Shown: piece by piece, positions 1 through 12,859 of the stretch
Layout: every line of letters begins with the position of its first letter
Position numbering within the stretch: position 1 is the stretch's first letter
NCBI RefSeq assembly: GCF_019059575.1
Contig: NW_024881529.1
Coordinates: 124,001 to 188,000, forward strand
From: Amphibalanus amphitrite
Lineage: Eukaryota > Arthropoda > Thecostraca > Balanomorpha > Balanidae
Direction: 5' to 3'
DNA: 64,000 bases
The notes under the pieces: model-generated
What the model saw: the letters and a program-made list of their open reading frames with translations, nothing else
The model's database searches: none
Told to the model about the DNA's origin: nothing
Translations under genes and position numbers: made by a program

Positions 1-560
1 TTCTGGTGAAGGTCAGGTAAAGGTCAGGTCAAATTTGGTCAAATTTCTGATTTGATATTTTTGCATAAAATGGGTATCGGTTCGATGCAGCTCGTCACGG
101 GAAGGCTAATGGTGGTCTTTGTTTGGCGCTGCGTGGTCTAGAATTGCTAAAAATTTAGTTAAAATTAACGTCATCAATTTTTAACTTTTTTTCGCTAAAA
201 CTTGGCCAAAAAAGGAGGTGTCGATCTACAATTTGTTATGAAGATCGAAGAAAGCAGGGACTATTATACTGATTCCGTTTTTTTATAAAAACTTTTGGGT
301 TTTTTGCTATTTTATAACAGACCAATTTTTTATTTGGGGGGTCAAAAATGAAAAGTTTGAAAATCCCAGATTGCAGTTTTGTAGCGCCGTCTTTCCTCTA
401 CACGACCAGATAAAGAGCTTTGAAATTATTGCTTGTTAACTGTAGGTTTTATGATCGCTTCAAGATTTCATGTTTTTTGCTCATTTTTGCTCGAACATGA
501 CCTCAGTTTGACCTCAATAACTCCTGACCTAAGGTAGCCTTAGACTTGATATTTTGTGTG
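1..560. mobile_element. Remnant of a TTAA-type element
   Basis: The sequence reads as a diverged reverse-complement copy of roughly 40.1-40.7 kb inside the complete element at 39981-41183. It shares the AGGTCAGGTCA motifs at the start, the stretch about a GGGTATCGGTTCGATGCAGC-like segment, and the AT-rich block with poly-T runs. No terminal repeat is visible, and the copy is cut by the window edge. No gene is seen here. Confidence 0.6.
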
Positions 561-672
561 AATGTGTCAAATTAATCCCCGGCAAGCTTCTGAAAATTTA
601 GCGGGGCTGCGCGCCGCCGTTTTCTTGCTATTCAGGAAAATACACAGGGGGGCTATATTGCCTTCCCCCCAA

Positions 673-829
673 CAGAGGCGGATCCAGCTCAGAGTTTTGG
701 GGGGGGGGGCAAACCATAACAATTTATCGATTCTTTCCATGCATCGTCCATAGGCGTAATGTTAAAATTATGCCGTTGGGGGGGGGGGCAAATGCCCATT
801 TTGCCCCCCCCCCCCTGGATCCGCCACTG
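673..829. mobile_element. hAT-like MITE with G/C hairpins
   Basis: The ends are inverted: CAGAGGCGGATCCAG on the left and CTGGATCCGCCACTG on the right. Long G runs follow the left end and a long C run precedes the right end, so the element can fold. The flanks CCCCCAA (left) and CCCCCAAC (right) look like a 7-8 bp target duplication, as expected for hAT elements. There is no coding capacity. Confidence 0.65.
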
Positions 830-910
830 CCCCCAACGGGGTGAGGGTTGACCGTGACCTGCTGATGCTGGAGGTCGTTTCACAACACAGTTTTTTCTGC
901 TGCACTATAT

Positions 911-1749
<839 letters not shown>

Positions 1750-2006
1750 TTGTTCTACGGGATGCCCTTGCAAGTAAATTTGCATATCAAAAATCAAATG
1801 TACCCAAAATGCCAAAAATGCTAAAGGCCTACGTTTAATTAATATCAGCAACCTTAGTAGGTATATGCTGAATGCATTGCTTAGGTACGCATACTTGATG
1901 TGTATGTAGTATGTACGCATTTCAGTATATGCTTATCGAGTGAGTTCTCGGCATGTTGGTTTGTATGGTAAATAACTCCTGGATAGGTATACATATATGT
2001 TACACT

Positions 2007-2178
2007 GTTACAGGCAAGGTGAAAACCCGGGCATTTTGCAAAATACCTGAGTAGTTTCCATATATTCCACCGTTTTTGTTGACTACAGGCGTTTACCATA
2101 AACGTTCCACTGTGCCTGATCCCCAACACATTCCACGGTCAATACAGGGTGTCCCGAAATTGTTGCGGGATGTTGTAC
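2007..2178 (+). mobile_element. Left end of palindromic-TIR element (fragment)
   Basis: Begins GTTACAGGCAAGGTGAAAAC and continues through a CATTTTGCAAAATRCC module. This matches the left end of the complete element at 54189-56720, including the downstream unique stretch ending in a TGTTGCGGGATGTTGTAC sequence. It is interrupted at 2179 by another inserted element. Confidence 0.75.
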
Positions 2179-2355
2179 ACTCACCTACTAAGTGATGTTC
2201 GCCCCCCGACGGCCCAGCGTTTGACTGGAGCGGTAGACTGCGCCGCCTCACACCCAGGTTCAGCGGTACAGTATATCCCTCTGGCCTCACGCTCGGCACA
2301 GACGCGTTGGGCTGGGTCAGGGACGCGCCGCGCTGCGCTGGCCGCCTTACCACTC
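2179..2355 (+). mobile_element. Left half of an inserted element, GTAC target
   Basis: Begins ACTCACCTACTAAGTGATGT directly after GTAC. The same end, inverted, closes at 13078 just before GTAC, while the copy at 54.5 kb has an uninterrupted GTAC there. This is therefore a separate transposon inserted into the palindromic-TIR element. Only the first ~175 bp is recognisable before another repeat begins. Confidence 0.65.
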
Positions 2356-2362
2356 ATGATTG

Positions 2363-3039
2363 ATGATACGAAGCGAGCCAAGCGAGCGAAGTCTTACGTA
2401 GAATAACGGACATTTTTGAGTATGAGCGGCCGGCCGGCCGTTGTCACGCTTTTGCGATGCTTATATCTCAGCAACCACTTGACCGATTTACATGCGGTAA
2501 TTTTTGTAGGGTAGTTTCATTCCTTCAACCAAGCATTGGACTATTTCCGATGCATGTGGGTGACCCCTTATGCACGTGGCACGTGCAAAACGAAGAGGTG
2601 TCAGTTTTGTAACAATTGCAATATCTCGGTAACTACTGGGCCGATTGCGCTGAAAGTTGGCATGCAGGTAGGCACCCACTAGGCAATGCATTTGCATGTG
2701 CCACAGTTGGGGTGCTGCTGCACGTGCGCACGTGCAGGGGTCGATTCCAGATCTCGAGAACGGCTGGACCGATTGCGCTCAAATTTGGTACGCAGTTAGG
2801 GACCGGTTAGCAGGGTGCCGTGCAAAAGTCAGTTGGGGCCCATTTTGCACGTCCGCACGTGCAGGGTGCCGCTTCCAGATCTCGAGAACGGCTGGGCCGA
2901 TTGTGCTCAAATTTGGCACATCGCTAGAGACCGGTTAGTAGGGTGCTGTGCACAAGTCAGTTGAAGATACCCCTCGCGATTTCGCACGTGCAAGGCCCAC
3001 CCTCTCGCTCGCTCCGTTAGTCGCCCCAAAAGGCGTTAT
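2363..3039 (+). mobile_element. Repeat family with CACGTG palindromes, copy 1
   Basis: Matches 44096-44790 in inverted orientation over its whole length. Both ends carry GGAGCGAGCGAG-like motifs in opposite orientation, suggesting TIRs. Inside is a degenerate ~125-bp tandem duplication containing AGATCTCGAGAACGGCTGG, and there are E-box palindromes such as TGCACGTGCGCACGTGCA near 2719-2736. No coding region is seen. Confidence 0.7.
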
Positions 3040-3083
3040 GCTGGTTTCATTTTTATAGGTGGAATGCGTTGGCGGTTAAACCA

Positions 3084-6000
3084 GCACGGCTCGTCAGAAA
3101 GTCATTTCATCCACCAAAGAAACGAAATATACCGTTCGAAAGCTGACGGTGAGCTGATTCCAAAACAGTATTTTATATGGAAATCGTTCGATGGCCTTTT
3201 TAAGAAATTGCGTTTTTGTAAAATCGTAAAAATCTTTTATTCAACGAGCTGTCCAGGACAATCTTTAAATCATAGTCATGTTTTTTCGTTTACCAGTGAA
3301 AGCTGAATGCCAAAAGAGCAATATGTAGCGAAAAAGTATTCTGAAATATTAAGATGTGTCTCTCACAGCCGGCAACAAGGCGCAATCACACAACTCAGTG
3401 TCACGACGGATCAAAGTAAGCCACACAAAGGCGTCAAATGACCCTTATCGACGCGCAGATCCGGCGCTCTCAGCTGTCTGACGGGCCACAGAAGAGACGT
3501 TCGGCTGTCGCCCTACTAAACAGACGTCATTTTTGTTAGTTTAACAATTGAAGTCGGTACTTAAGCTGTTCAGTATACCTGCTTAACTGAAGCAGGTTAA
3601 GAGGAAAATTCATTGCTCTGTCATTTTCACATCAGAGGCCTGTTTCACTAACAAATAAAGTGTGTAATTACAAAGAAAAAACTTGAGTTTAAAAGAAATA
3701 ATTACCAACATTTGAAATTTGAATTTCACGAAACCTTCGGGCATGAATTTTGAGTTTAAAATTTGCAAACTTTTTTACAAGAAAAAGTTTGCTAGAAAAC
3801 ACGGGAATCGCAAACTTTCTGTTTCACGAAGACCAGAAACTTGAAAGAAAACATCGTAATTACAAACCTGAAATTCCAGTGGTCCTGACGTTCGGAATTT
3901 TGATACTTTTTGTGCAATGATGCAAAGCAATCAATTATTTAAAACAAATATGATATGCTGAGTCATTATATGCTCTTTTTCACTTAGCACATTCCCTACG
4001 AACCAGCTACGAGCAATAAATAAATATCGTCATGTTTTGTCATTCGCGCGCCATAATTGCATTCAACAGTCTTCTGCTGTCAAATGTTTTACGTGTTACT
4101 TTCTTTCAATAATAAGATATTGTGAACTATCATTTATACCACTCAGAAACAGCATCATTATTTTTAATTTATTCCTGCAATTTCTGACATGAAAACTAGA
4201 CATAGTTTGATAAAAAGAAGCAATATCTGTTACATGTTAAAGTTCTTGATTAAAAACAATTTTATTGTTTACAAGTTTATTTACCAACTCTTTTTATCGG
4301 AGGTGCCGCTGGTGATGAAGTTTAGTGAAACCCGATTTTACATAGTTTGCAAAAATACTTATGAATTGTAAAGTTCAAACACTTGTAATCGCAAGTTTTT
4401 AGTGAAACAGGCCTCAGGTATGAATTTGCATTTGTTTTTGTTTACTTTGCTCAACTCAGCTAGGCATTATGCCCATAGTTGGCCGCGCTGAGCTGTCAGA
4501 GGCTGTATCGGCTTCAACTGGACAGAAGTGGGGGTAGCGCCCGGCGAGGCGGGGTAACATTCGACCGGTCGCAGGGCCAAACAGTTGTCACTGGTACAAC
4601 CTCTGACAGTGAAACCCCGCTAACTTTCCCCGCGCGGGCATTGAGCGCAGCGGGACGGAGCAAAACCTGTATAAGAAAATGTAACTTAAAGCATGTTGTA
4701 GGTAAATCTAGCAGAAGAATGAACTTTCTTCACCGGTATCCTCAAAAACTTTGATAGTGATATGGATCGTTAAACAAACAAATATGACACTTGTTTAGTA
4801 GGACGAGACTCGAACGTATTCCGTGGCCGGTCAGGCGGACCTAGCGCACAGTGATGCAAATGGGGTTGACGAGTGGCTATAAATACCAAAAAGTCAAGTT
4901 TACCAAACCGTGTTAATCACTATATGGATAACCAAATAAATGTCGCATCTGAATCAAATAGTTTTCATATTTTTGTCAAAACCGGCCTCGTGTATGATTG
5001 TCAGAAGTCGTGACATTTTCTATGTCGTAAAATGACTGTCAGATACTTGCAAGTTCAAACGCCGCTAGCGTGCGTTCATTTAATACAAACTGCAAAAATT
5101 ATGCATTACAATGATTCCTAAAGCCTGCTGCTTCTCATGCGGGGTCACAAAAAGCCGCATCTGTTTTGGTTTGGCGATCATATGTATGTCATCATGTCAT
5201 CATGTATGTCCGCATCTGTTTTGGTTTGGCGATCATATGTATGTCATATCATATGTCATCATGTTGCAATCGCAGTTTTTTACTAAAAAATATTTGCTTT
5301 CGTTTCACCTACAGCAGTCTACACAGTGTGTGCCCGTTAGTGCACCATACCATAGCATTCCCGAACCATTTCTGAGTCACACCGTGAAAGAATTAAGGCG
5401 CTAGCACAGGGCAGACCGACGCTATTGAAGTTTTTGTCCGTTGCGGTCGGGTGTCGCAGTCGGGGCGGATTGCTTTCACCGCGGATTGCAATTTCGACAG
5501 ACGTTTAACTTTGACCTGCTATAAGTAGGTCAAATATTGACCTTAACTCAAAAGTAATATGCTCACTCGCGAGAGCTTGTCAGGAGCAATTCGTTGGTTT
5601 TTGTCGCGAGGCGCTAGGACACTTCGTTTAGGAACAGCAGAGGGATGCACCGACGAAACCCCGCTGTGGCCGCCCGCCCGGGCCGACCACCGCGCCGCGG
5701 CACCCGACCGCAACGGACGAAAACTTTAGTAGCGCCGGTCAGCCTGTGCTAGCGCCTTCATACTTTCACAGTACGGCTCAGAAATGATTAGGGAATGCTA
5801 TGGTATGGTGCACTAACGGGCTCACACTGTGTAAACTGCTGTAGGTGAAACGAAAGCAAATATTTCTAAATAAAAAACTGCGATTGCAATATGATGACAA
5901 ATAAAAAAATTACACCAACGCCAAACCAAAAGAGATACGGCTTTTTGTGACCCTTTTCGTGACGCTCAGTTGTGTGATTGCGCCCTGTTGCCGGCTGTGA

Positions 6001-6280
6001 GAAGCGCATATTAATATTTGAGGATATTTTATTGCTGCATATTGTTTCATTGGCATTCAGCCTTCACTGGAAAACGAAACAAACATGCATATGCTTTTAA
6101 GAATGTCCTGGACAGCTGGTTGAATAAAAGATTATTACGTTTTTACAAAAACGCAATTTTTGAAAAAAGGCCATTAAACAATTTCGATAAAAACACATTT
6201 ATGGCATCAGCCCACCGTCAGCTTTCGAATGGTATATGTCGTTTCTTTTGTGAATGATTTGACTTTCCGACGAACCGTGC
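3084..6280. mobile_element. Foldback element 1 with long inverted arms
   Basis: The right arm (about 5650-6280) is an imperfect reverse complement of two left-arm pieces, 3084-3407 and 5140-5450. The loop is about 5450-5650. The left arm is split by a 1.7-kb insertion (about 3408-5139) absent from the right arm. Aligned landmarks include AAAGCTGACGGTGAGCTGAT (left) against its complement near 6210-6230, and the CAAAAAGCCG motif near 5150 and 5940. No transposase ORF is present. Confidence 0.75.
3635..4415. mobile_element. Nested TIR element in foldback 1
   Basis: The ends GAGGCCTGTTTCACTAA and TTAGTGAAACAGGCCTC are perfect inverted repeats. The AT-rich interior contains more inverted copies of CTTGTAATYGCAAG-like motifs. 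It lies wholly inside the insertion in the left arm of foldback 1, so it or its host segment arrived later. No clear target duplication is visible. Confidence 0.65.
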
Positions 6281-6326
6281 CAGAGCGATGCCATGCCGTT
6301 CATCTCATCCGGATAGGCTACAAAAC

Positions 6327-7864
6327 CAGGGGCGGATCCAAGGGGGGGGGGGGTCACATGGGTCATGGCCCCCCCCCCTTGAGGCCCGGGGGCCCAAAGA
6401 CCTGCCAGGGGCACCACCGGCCTATCAGGGGTATCACAGTCCTGACAGGGGCACCACAGGACCGCCAGGGGCACCACAGGCCTAGCAGGGACACCACGGG
6501 CCTGGTGCCCCTGGGCCCTGACAGGACTGTAACGCCCCTGACAAGCCTGAAGTGTCCCCGGCAGGCACGTGGTGCCCCTGACAGGCCTGAGGCGCCCCTG
6601 CAAGGCCGGTGGTGCCCCTGGCAGGCCTGTGGTGTCCATGGCAGGCCTGTGGTGCCCTTGCTAGGCCTCTGGTGCCCCTGACAGGCTTGTAATGCCCCTG
6701 GAAGGACTGTGGTGCCCCTGGGCCCTGACAAGCCTGAGGTGCCCCTGACAGGCCAGTGGTGCCCTTGCTAGGCCTGTGGTGCCCCTGGCAGGCCTCTGGT
6801 GCCCCTGACAGGCTTGCGGTGCCCTTGGAAGGACTGTGGTGTCCCTGGGCCCTGACAAGCCTGAGGCGCCCCTGACAGGCCCGTGGTGCCCTTGTTAGGC
6901 CTGTGGTGCCCCTGGCAGGCCTCTGGTGCCCTTGCTAGGCCGCTGGTGCCCCTGGCAGGCCTCTGGTGCCCCTGCGCCCGGAGAGGACTGGTGCCCCTGA
7001 AAAGTCTGAAGTGCCCCTCGGCAGGCCCGTGGTGCCCCTGACAGGCCCAAGGTGGCCCTGCAAGGCCGGTGGTGCCCCTGGCAGCCCTCTGGTGCCCCTG
7101 GCAGGTCTGTGGTGCCCCTGGCAGGTCTGTGGCGCCCCTGGCAGACCTGTGTTGACTGGTGCCCCTGCTAGGTCGCTGGTGCCCCTCACAGACCTGTGGT
7201 GCCCCTGGGCCTTGACAAGCCTGAGATGCCTGGCTATGACAGGCTCGTGGTGCCCCTGATAGACCAGTGGTGCCCCTGCTAGGCCGCTGGTGCCCCTCAC
7301 AGGCCTGCGGTGCCCCTGGAAGGACTGTGGTGCCCCTGCCCCTAGGGGTGCTCATGGGCCCAACAGGCCCGTTGTGCCCCTGACAGGCCTGTAGTGTCCT
7401 TGCTAGGCCTGTGGTGCCCCTGCTTCCTGGCGGGCCTGTGGCGCCCCTACAAGGCCATAGGTGCCCCTGACAGGTTTGTGGTGTCCCTGGAAGGACTTTG
7501 GTGCCCCTGACAAGCCTGAAGTGTCAAGGACAGACCCTTTAGACGCCAGTGTCAAGTTCGTCGGACTGACAACGATTTGCTTACCTGATAACGTTCCTGG
7601 TAAGTACTCACTACTCAGCGTCCACAACATATACATATACACATAGCACATTCATATATACTTGCTTACAATTGGTAAATGTGGTTGTGGCTAAGAGTTA
7701 AGATACTGACTAAAAATAAAAAAAATAAAAATAAAAAAACTGAAAATGGGGGCACCACCAAAATGAAGTGGACGAAATCCGTTGAGTTTTTAATTTTGGG
7801 TATAGGTAGGGGCACCACTTCGATTCATGACCCTCCCCTTGGAGTTTTCCTGGATCCGCCCCTG
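6327..7864. mobile_element. hAT-type element carrying a 20-bp minisatellite
   Basis: Flanked by a perfect 8-bp direct repeat, TACAAAAC (6319-6326 and 7865-7872), with inverted ends CAGGGGCGGATCCAAGG and CCTGGATCCGCCCCTG. An 8-bp duplication and a CAGGG terminus are typical of hAT transposons. A G12/C9 hairpin lies just inside the left end. There is no transposase; the interior is mostly the minisatellite listed separately. Confidence 0.85.
6394..7530. repeat. 20-bp minisatellite, about 55 units
   Basis: Tandem degenerate copies of GGTGCCCCTGGCAGGCCTGT. Variants include GACAGG, AAGGAC and TGCTAGGC in the second half. Blocks end with a CCTGGGCCCTGACAAGCC-like higher-order join, so a multi-unit repeat was also amplified. 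Long ORFs on both strands arise because the unit lacks stops; they are not genes. Confidence 0.95.
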
Positions 7865-8213
7865 TACAAAACTGCCGGTGCAGCTTCAAAATACGGCATC
7901 CTTCTGCATTGCCCTCAGAATCTCTGAAGATCTGAACCACTCTCATGCTTATTCGAAATTTCCTTCCTAATTTTCCTTCTCCCTTTCTTAGTATGCCTAA
8001 TACGAGGCTCATTATAACTATGTTATAACTATGTTTATTGTAACTATGTTATGAAGAATATGGAATACCTTGACGGCTAGATTAGGCTGTGGTCCATGTC
8101 GGCACTTTGTAGCCCTACCTGTGGCCTTGACACAATGGTCGAAATATCTGGCCGTTGACATTGGTCTAGAGAGAGAGAGAGTGAGAGAAACGGTCACGAA
8201 CAGCTCCTTGGTT
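7865..8213. other. Unassigned spacer
   Basis: No gene, RNA or clear element end is recognised between the hAT element and foldback 2. A short interrupted GA run occurs at 8170-8184. Confidence 0.5.
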
Positions 8214-10739
8214 CTGTCAGATGCTGGGATTCGCTGACCACCGGTGCCACGCAACCACTGCACTCAGCTGTTTTCTCCGAAGCGCCAGTGAACGACCTCG
8301 CGACCTTCGTTCTCCCCTGCCCGTAGCCAAGCTGTGGCTGAACAAATCCGTCAGCGCTTGAAAGAACTGCGCGGCAATGGAAAACAACCCCTATCCCGCT
8401 AAAAAAAAGTGAGAAAAGCAGCAACCCCAAAGTCTGCTCTCACTTCTGTGTTGGACCGTCTCTTGTGTCCTGATTATTTATTCAATTGCTTATAAAACGC
8501 ATCAATCATACATCATCACGAGACCCACCACCGCCAGCAGCCACTCGCCCACAAACAAGTGCAGCTTTGTAGGATAACTATATAAACTTTATAGGTAATA
8601 TAGACTATAAAAACTTTATTTATATTGTCCGCGTATAAATTTCGGCCTTCGGGACCCTACTGGTGGTTCAAGTCCCTAACTACAGGCACGTGGTTATGCC
8701 CCGGGGCTCCGTATCTCACTCACTACTGGATTCTGTGTGGTTTCCCTCACTTCGAACCGGTCACATGATTTACCTCGCCCGAGGCTTGGTCAAGTGACCC
8801 AAGCGCAGACTGGGCGCTGCGGTGCCATGGGGTCGCGACCTATCGACACTGCAGCCGGCCGGGCTAGGTCAACCCGCGGATCTGTGGCGCTGTGGTATGG
8901 CGTCGGGCTGGTCTTTGAATTGTCGTGTGTTCGGATCGCGCGGGAGTCGTTGCTTTTCTACAGAAAGGAGATCTGTGCTATTGTAACTTGACAGCTGATT
9001 GGTTAATAGCTTCGTGTTTATCGTTGCGTGCCTTACCTGTTTATGCGTTGCATTTATTTTAATTATTAAGAATAGAAAATCATACCTATTGCAGCGACTT
9101 GCATACCTACTTAGATCCTAGATATTTACAACTGCATAGACATGTCATTTCCTAAATGTTACGTAAATGGTGTCAAAGGTGCCACCAACATCTCTGCTCG
9201 TTGCACCAATGCAATAACAAGGACCATTTTCACTTAAGCCTGCATTTGTAAACTGTAGGTCAAGGCCCTACCTGTCACACATAATCTGGCACCCCTGACC
9301 CCACGGCCGTTAGTTATATCCTTGGCTCCCGGAGCTGGCTCCGCCTGTGTTTACAGTGTGGACAGTGTGGAGTCCTTCACCACCAGTCGGTCGGTCACGT
9401 GACTGACCCAGCCCGAGCCCCGGCTGTCTGACCAGAGTGCGGGCCGCGTGCCGACTGATCGTTTCGCCCACAATTGATACACCTCCGCAGCTTCCGACAA
9501 ACTTATCTTCTTTCAAATTGGGAGTCTGTGCCCTGGTCTGTGCGTATTCCGTGGCGTAGCAGCAGGGTGCTGGACTATGGATTGGAGGGTTGTGTGTTCG
9601 GGCCACGCTGGGGTGATTGCTTTTGTTAGGAACTTGTTTTTCCTAGCGCGGCATTAAATTAACTAGTTCTTGTCCTCCTCGGGACGAAGTCATCATGCTC
9701 CTCACGTTTCCCTTTCCAGACGGCGGTCACTCTCACCACACGACCGCTGCAGGTGACGGAAACTCCTCATTCGATTACACCATTTCCGGGGTGACCGTTT
9801 GAGCGGCAGGACGGGATGTCCTATCGGGACGTTCCCATCCCACTATCGATACGATCTCTGCCGCTGCGGCACACCCTCGTATACCCGCGCAGCCCAGCGT
9901 TTTACGCCCGTGGAGGTGCGTCGAAGTCAGCGAAACGATCAGTCAGCACGCGGCCCGCATTTCTGTCACCCGGCCAAGCCTCGGGCTAGGTCAGTCACGT
10001 GACCGACCGACCGGTGGTAAATGACTTAACACTGTAAACACAAGGCGGAGCCAGGTCCGGGGCCCACGACCTAACTAACGGCTGTGGGATGACAGCGTAG
10101 GTATCAATTACAGTTTGCAATTGCAGGTCAAAGCCTGTGTAAATGGTGGAACGTGCGGAGGTGTTGGCGGCATGCCTTGACACCACTCAACATCCTTGAT
10201 GACATCTCTCTGCAGACATAAGCAACTGGGCTTTATCTAATGATGTCGCTGCAATATGCTTCCTTTCCATACCATACTAGTAGATAATTTCAAGTAATGC
10301 TATGCGTTAACAGGTAAGGCATGCAACGACATACAGGAAACTATGAGTTCATACAGCCAGCTATGAGTTCAATGGCACGGATCTCCTTTCTGTAGAAAAG
10401 TTACGACGTCCGCAGGATCCGAACGCACCGCCTCTCAATTACAAGCCCACCTTCTAACCACAGCGCCACGGACCTGCGGTGGTTTTCGAGTGTTATCGCA
10501 GTGAAACTGTTGTTCTGATAGGTGGCGACCCCATGGCACCGCGGCGCCCAGTCTGCGCTTTGATCACTTGGCGAGCCTCGGGCGAGGTCAGTCATGTGAC
10601 CAGTTCGAGGTGAGGGCTCACCCACAGCTTGTCTGCGAGGCAGGGGAGAACGTGGGTCGCGAGGTTGTTCACTGGCGCTTCGGAGAAAACGGTCGAGTGG
10701 TTGCGTGGCGCCGGTGGTCAGTGAATCCCGAGCTGACAG
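8214..10739. mobile_element. Foldback element 2 with tRNA-like modules
   Basis: The left arm (8214-8337 plus about 8745-9475) is an imperfect reverse complement of the right arm (about 9920-10739). Landmarks include CTGACCACCGG near 8237 and CCGGTGGTCAG near 10711. A ~400-bp stretch (8338-8744) interrupts the left arm only. Three modules resemble degenerate tRNA promoters: 8885-8945, 9550-9610 and the complement of 10400-10475. They have GTGGCGCTGTGGT (A-box-like) and GTGTTCGGATC (B-box-like) motifs, suggesting SINE ancestry. Confidence 0.7.
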
Positions 10740-11415
10740 GTGGGCCTCTCAGCCAACGTTACCATGGTGGGGGGTGAGGGAGGGGGCCACACAAGTATTT
10801 GACGACGCATGGTTATCTCGGAAGGTAGGAAAGCAAAAAAAAGAAAAAGACGCAGTAAAAAGCAATCTATAGCCCACTGTTGGATTTTTCATGTGTTATT
10901 ACTTATTATTCCATCAGATTATCGCTAAGGTCACTGCAGGTCACCAGCATTAAAATTATCACGAATTCTGATTCCCCATTTTGACAACTTCTCACAAGCG
11001 GCGGATAAGTCAAGTCGGGAACTATTAGAGCTACAGCGCCGTAGATGAGCGCATACAATAGCTCTTTGAGTTTTTTTTTTTGTGTGTGTATTTTCTCAGA
11101 TTGGACCTAGAGTAAATGGTTTATACTCCAGAGGGCAAAAACTTTCAAAATTCGACGTTTTGCGGATAGTTTTTCTGTAATAACCTATGGCGTCATGCTT
11201 TTATTACGTTAATTTAACCGGAATCGCGTTTCTTTCGTGAAGATGCGTCAAATCAACCATACGTTGAAATTCAATTTGCAAAAATGATCTCAGGTCAAGC
11301 TCATAGAAAAGGTCAGGTTGTGCCTATCAGTCGATTCCTATCATTGAGCTAAACACATCGGTGTCTTTCAGCGTTCTATCATGTTTTATCTAAAGTCATT
11401 GTCAAAAACTGTTAA
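10740..11415. other. Degenerate TTAA-type element remnant, no gene
   Basis: From about 10925 to 11340 the sequence resembles the interior of the element at 26972-28244. Shared features are a segment on regulating 'agctacagcgccg...ctctttgag' order and CTCAGGTCA motifs. No ends are visible, and no ORF or RNA is supported. Confidence 0.45.
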
Positions 11416-11568
11416 CCCTCGCCGGCACCGGCCATTTTGCGTCCTTCGACGGCACAACGGGGGGGGGGGGTACAACCCCCCTCGCGTTTCGCCCCTGATC
11501 AAGCTAGAGCTTCATGGAAAAAACGAACGTGTTGCCCGTCACGAGAGGAAACCGATTATATCCCATTT
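11416..11568. mobile_element. Truncated TTAA element, left end only
   Basis: Begins TTAA-CCCTCGCCGG and matches the complement of the right end of 17479-18509, including the G11/C6 hairpin, the TTTCGCCCCTGATCAAGCTA segment and a GGAAAAAACGAACGTGTTGC stretch. It is cut where the next element inserted into its own TTTTTAA site, and its other half is missing. Confidence 0.7.
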
Positions 11569-11572
11569 TTAA

Positions 11573-12406
11573 ACCTCGCATGTGTGCGGCGTTTGCCAGC
11601 TGCTAACGTGTAGGGGGGTCGGTTGGACCCCCCCTTGCCGTTTGGCCCCTGATCGAGCTAGAGCGTCGCGGAAAAAACGAGCGTGTTGCCCGTGACGAGA
11701 AAAAGCCGATGATGCCCAATTTTAAGGTTCTAGGTCATTGGTTGAAAGTCGCTGCTATGTTTTTTTTTTTGGGGAGGATGCTGATCACGAATATCGTGTT
11801 ACTTTTGATCACAGATGATGTCTTTAAGCATTTAGACCAGGTCAGGTCAGGTCAGGTCAGGTCAACCAGTAGGGGTCGTGACGGATATTCGTAGTACCTG
11901 TCAACCGCCTCTGACAACTTCGTAACATGTTACGAAGGCACCAAAACTACTTCGTAAATGTGCAAATGCTCTCTAAATTCGAATTCATCTAAAAAACTAC
12001 CCTAGAAACATGTAAAATTCGAAAAAGTGAACCGAGGTCACCAAAGATCAATGACCTGACCTGACCTGACCTTCAGGTGACCTTGCCATCCACCCTATTG
12101 CATGGGAGCAACACCAAATCACATGTATGAACGTTTGAAACCACGAAAAGCTTGCAAACGCGCGGCTAATACGAGCCGACATACGCCGAATCGCGCTTCC
12201 GGCCAAACATGGTATCGGAAAGTAGGTCACATGTCAACGGTCATTTTGGTCAGGGTTTTGAAATTTTCAGGGTAGATGTGAAATTGATCAATGCGAGGGT
12301 ACTGAAAGTTTTGTCGCAATCGGCTGCTTTTTACGCGAGTTATTCGCGCAAAGCCTGGGGGGGGGGGGGTGGCGGGTGCATCAACTTCCCCCCGTGTCGG
12401 CGAGGG
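11573..12406. mobile_element. TTAA-type element, GCGAGGG family
   Basis: Flanked by TTAA (11569-11572) and TTAC (12407-12410, one change), with ends ACCTCGCATGTGTG and GCGAGGG. It is nearly full-length relative to 36461-37343 in the opposite orientation. It carries four overlapping AGGTCA half-sites at 11838-11862 and TGACC tandem repeats at 12055-12071. No coding region is present, so mobilisation would need a transposase elsewhere. Confidence 0.8.
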
Positions 12407-12742
12407 TTACGGAGACGTATCATGATGTGAGATGACTTCAGTGGCATAAAATGGGTCAAGAGTGGAATTTTGTGATTCGGTGTGCCATATTCACCTGTAT
12501 CCGCGGGTGCCATCGCTAAAAAGAGGAGCATTTTGGCCTGACTTTATGATGTGACCAGGTGTCAACAATTCCAGATACGATACTACGAAATTCATAAGTT
12601 GTGCCAAGTTTTGCGTCGCTGTGCGCCGCAGTTTCCGTTACAGACACACACAAACATTGGGAAGTGTGGCCAAACACCCCCCACCCCCACCCCACCCGGG
12701 AGAAAATAAACGATATAAATTGATACAACTAATCTCACTGAG
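12407..12742. other. Unassigned spacer
   Basis: No supported gene. A C-rich run (12677-12700) and poly-purine patches are the only notable features. Confidence 0.4.
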
Positions 12743-12859
12743 CTAAATGCGATCGTGACCACTTACAAGCTGAAGCATAATATTCAAGTCGACACAGAAA
12801 GACCAGCGATTCGCAGCAGGCCCCCTAGCCACAGATATGTGACTGTGAGCGATAAGGCA

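Noticed and set aside
6199..7655. Overlapping Gly/Pro/Gln-rich ORFs resembling collagen or a repeat protein
   Set aside because: The 20-bp minisatellite lacks stop codons, so all frames stay open on both strands; the array is inside a transposon.
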